DNA from: an uncultured Collinsella sp.
Lineage (GTDB): Bacteria > Actinomycetota > Coriobacteriia > Coriobacteriales > Coriobacteriaceae
Assembly (NCBI GenBank): GCA_900553415.1
Contig: USDH01000056.1
Span: 1-8,218 of the forward strand
DNA: 8,218 nucleotides
Direction: 5' to 3'
The position numbers were made by a program, and so were the translations under genes. Shown in pieces: positions 6,404 through 8,218 of the stretch (position 1 is its first letter; each line of letters opens with the position of its first letter). Below the pieces are notes generated by a model. It had not been told where the DNA came from and ran no database searches. It was given only the letters and a program-made list of their open reading frames with translations.

Positions 6404-7550
6404 AATCGAGGATGTCGTCGAGGGCACTCTTGATACGGTCGGTCACCGACTTCTTACCGGATGCGACGTCATCGCCCATCTCGTCGGCAAAGGCGCGAAG
6501 CAGCTCACGCTGCTTATTGGAAAGGTTCGTGGGGACGACCACACGCAGCTGCACGATCAGGCGGCCACGTGAACCGCCACCGCCAATGCGCGGCATTCCG
6601 TAATTATTGACGCTCACGGTGTCGCCGTACTGGGCGCCGGCGGGAACCGCCACCTTAACGACCTCGTCGGGCATAATGCCCTCGACCTCGATCTCGCAGC
6701 CGAGCGCAGCCTGCGCAATGGAGATATCGCTCACCAAGTACAGATCATCGCCGTTGCGCTTAAAACGCTCGTGGTCGGCGACGCGCACGTTGACGATCAG
6801 GTCACCCGAGGGCTCGCCGCGAAGGCCGGCCTCGCCAAAACCGCTCACGCGCAGCTGGCGACCGGTCGAAACGCCGGCGGGAATATCGATATCGATCTTT
6901 TCGTGCGAAGGCGTGCGGCCCTGACCGTCACAGGTCTCGCAGGGATGGTCGATAACCGTGCCCTCGCCATGGCAGTCGGGGCAAGGCGAGGAAGACTGAA
7001 CCTGGCCCAGGAACGAGCGCTGGACCGTCGTGACGTAGCCTGTACCGTGACAGCGGCCGCACTGCTTTTCCTGTGCGCCCTCTGCCCTACCGGTGCCATT
7101 GCAGTCCTCGCAAGGAGCAAGGCGGTCATAGCTGATCGTCTTTTTGCAGCCGAGCGCCGCCTCCTCGAGCGTCACCGAAAGCGAGATGGCCATGTCGCGA
7201 CCGCGACGACGCTCACGACGGTTGCGGGCGCCACCGCCGGCACCGCCGCCAAAGAACGAGGAGAACAAGTCGTCCATGCCCATGCCACCAAAGATATCGT
7301 TGATATCGACGTAGCCCGAACCACCAGGGCCGTCGGCAGTGCCGTAACGGTCGTAGTTAGCACGCTTCTGCTCATCGGAAAGAACGGAATAGGCCTCGTT
7401 GAGCTCCTTGAACTTGGCCTCGGCCTCGGGGTCGTCCGAAACATCCGGATGTACGGTACGGGCCTTCTTTAGAAACGCGCGCTTAATCGTCCGCGCGTCG
7501 GCATCCCTGTCGACGCCAAGCACCTCGTAGTAATCCCTATTTTCCGACAC
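6402..7550 (-). CDS. dnaJ: Chaperone protein DnaJ (class A J-protein)
   Basis: DnaJ delivers substrates to DnaK and stimulates its ATPase. The 382-residue product has all class A parts: a J-domain (about 5-70) with HPD at 34-36; a Gly/Phe-rich region (about 71-108) with FGGMGMDDLFSSFFGGG; a zinc region with four CxxCxGxG repeats starting at C147, C164, C190 and C204; and C-terminal substrate-binding domains to about 345. The start is GTG at 7550, giving the standard MSENRDYYEVLGV beginning, with GGAAGGA 7 bases upstream (7558-7564). An in-frame ATG at 7616 would add 22 residues outside the family and has no better ribosome site. No CIRCE-type inverted repeat is visible upstream. A second DnaJ-like gene lies directly upstream on the same strand, and mtaB follows after 9 bases. 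Confidence 0.97.
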   Translation of the reverse strand: MSENRDYYEVLGVDRDADARTIKRAFLKKARTVHPDVSDDPEAEAKFKELNEAYSVLSDEQKRANYDRYGTADGPGGSGYVDINDIFGGMGMDDLFSSFFGGGAGGGARNRRERRRGRDMAISLSVTLEEAALGCKKTISYDRLAPCEDCNGTGRAEGAQEKQCGRCHGTGYVTTVQRSFLGQVQSSSPCPDCHGEGTVIDHPCETCDGQGRTPSHEKIDIDIPAGVSTGRQLRVSGFGEAGLRGEPSGDLIVNVRVADHERFKRNGDDLYLVSDISIAQAALGCEIEVEGIMPDEVVKVAVPAGAQYGDTVSVNNYGMPRIGGGGSRGRLIVQLRVVVPTNLSNKQRELLRAFADEMGDDVASGKKSVTDRIKSALDDILD

Positions 7551-7571
7551 GACCGAATCCTTCCGACTTTC

Positions 7572-7600
7572 ATTATTGTCACAGTGCGTCCTATACCCAA
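7572..7600 (-). promoter_or_regulatory. Possible sigma-70-type promoter for dnaJ
   Basis: On the minus strand TTGGGT (7600-7595) is followed after exactly 17 bases by AATAAT (7577-7572), matching the consensus at three and five of six positions. Transcription would begin near 7565, leaving a very short leader that just contains the dnaJ ribosome binding site. The candidate is statistical only; read-through from the upstream gene is also possible because no terminator is visible in the 81-base gap. Confidence 0.3.
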
Positions 7601-7631
7601 GCTGGGCCGACCGCAAACAGAGGGTTTGATG

Positions 7632-8218
7632 TTATTGCATTTGGTACGGCGAAAGCATGGCCCGTTGCGAGCAGCTCGCGAACCAAACCGACACGAGCGC
7701 GAACATGAAGCCATTGGCAAAACCGTTGGCAAACTGCATCGCGCCGCGCTTCCACCACAGCAGACTGCGATGAAGCACGCCGTCCGAGACCACCATAAAC
7801 AGGCCCATGGTAAACGGAATAAAGCACATCACGGCAAAGGCCGAGAACACGCCCGAGATGGCCGACAGCACCAAAAACGGCGCCACAATGCCCATCAGGT
7901 AAAAACCGGTACGAGCTTTGCCTTCCAAGCGCTCGGACTCGACATGGGCACGGCCGACTAGATCACCGCCAGCGGCACCGTTAGTGCCGGCGTGACCCAT
8001 GCCGCTAATGCGGACCTCGTCGCCATCGTGCGTGCCGGCAGGAAACTCAATCGTCTGCTCGGAGGTTACGCGAGTACGACCGCTGCCACCACAATCAGGG
8101 CAGGGGTCGGCCACGACCTTACCGGAACCGCCGCACTCGGGGCAGACCGACTGGAACGTGCCCGCACCAAACAGGAAGGACAGGTCGACGTCGATGTGGC
8201 CGCGGCCGCCACAGCTTG
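7632..8218 (-). CDS. DnaJ-like protein with C-terminal membrane tail, 5' end outside window
   Basis: Only the last 194 codons are present (reading frame from 8216, TAA at 7632-7634). The visible protein begins in the second CxxCxGxG repeat (SCGGRGH), followed by CPECGGSG (25-32) and CPDCGGSG (39-46), and by the first part of a DnaJ substrate-binding domain, IEFPAGTHDGDEVRISGMGH (56-75) and GGDLVGRAHVE. Where DnaJ would continue with the rest of its C-terminal domains, this protein changes at about residue 103 into three hydrophobic segments (about 105-124, 126-143 and 163-181), separated by a basic HRSLLWWKRG loop. The frame is unbroken, so this is not an obvious frameshift. A J-domain is expected upstream but cannot be seen. 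I infer a membrane-anchored J-protein; whether it retains chaperone function is unknown. Confidence 0.8.
   Translation of the reverse strand, partial: SCGGRGHIDVDLSFLFGAGTFQSVCPECGGSGKVVADPCPDCGGSGRTRVTSEQTIEFPAGTHDGDEVRISGMGHAGTNGAAGGDLVGRAHVESERLEGKARTGFYLMGIVAPFLVLSAISGVFSAFAVMCFIPFTMGLFMVVSDGVLHRSLLWWKRGAMQFANGFANGFMFALVSVWFASCSQRAMLSPYQMQ

Noticed and set aside
7614..7628. Small inverted repeat CAAAC/GTTTG after the membrane-tailed DnaJ gene as a terminator
   Set aside because: The stem is only 5 bp and AT-rich, with no T run after it, so it would not terminate efficiently.
7551..7631. CIRCE or HAIR heat-shock operator upstream of dnaJ
   Set aside because: No TTAGCACTC/GAGTGCTAA or CTTGAGT/ACTCAAG repeat is present in the gap.

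Overview
The window is a densely packed, high-GC (roughly 60% by eye) bacterial chromosome segment in which every gene reads on the minus strand. Gene content and order (dnaJ, mtaB, phoH, ybeY, dgkA, era, recO, then rpsO and pnp) are those of a core housekeeping block. The protein style, with acidic extensions, GTG/TTG starts and a TKAD G4 motif in Era, fits a high-GC Gram-positive. My best guess is an actinobacterium of the Coriobacteriia, such as Collinsella or a relative; that is inference from style and not a database match.

Layout in the direction of transcription (right to left). 8218-7632: 3' part of an unusual DnaJ-like gene whose cysteine motifs and truncated substrate-binding domain run into a hydrophobic membrane tail. 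7631-7551: 81-bp gap with a possible promoter. 7550-6402: full-length dnaJ. 6392-5100: mtaB (tRNA methylthiotransferase). 5119-4133: phoH-type ATPase. 4136-3627: ybeY endoribonuclease. 3617-3240: dgkA/undecaprenol kinase. 3227-2165: era GTPase, carrying an apparent frameshift in its last codons. 2149-1400: recO. 1399-1262: gap holding a candidate promoter and a structured rpsO leader. 1261-983: rpsO. 982-834: gap holding an intrinsic terminator and a hairpin-rich pnp leader. 833-1: 5' part of pnp. There is no gene-free stretch longer than 149 bases.

From dnaJ to recO the genes are separated by at most 15 bases or overlap. Stop codons sit inside or beside the next Shine-Dalgarno sequence, so they look like one translationally coupled operon. 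The shared theme is RNA and ribosome maintenance (YbeY, Era, PhoH, MtaB, S15, PNPase), with chaperone, lipid-carrier recycling and recombinational repair genes alongside. This order is typical of Gram-positive bacteria.

The points most worth a second look are the DnaJ-membrane hybrid at the right edge, the era frameshift, and the two intergenic leaders (rpsO and pnp), which contain mutually exclusive inverted repeats. I found no mobile element, CRISPR array, tRNA or rRNA gene.
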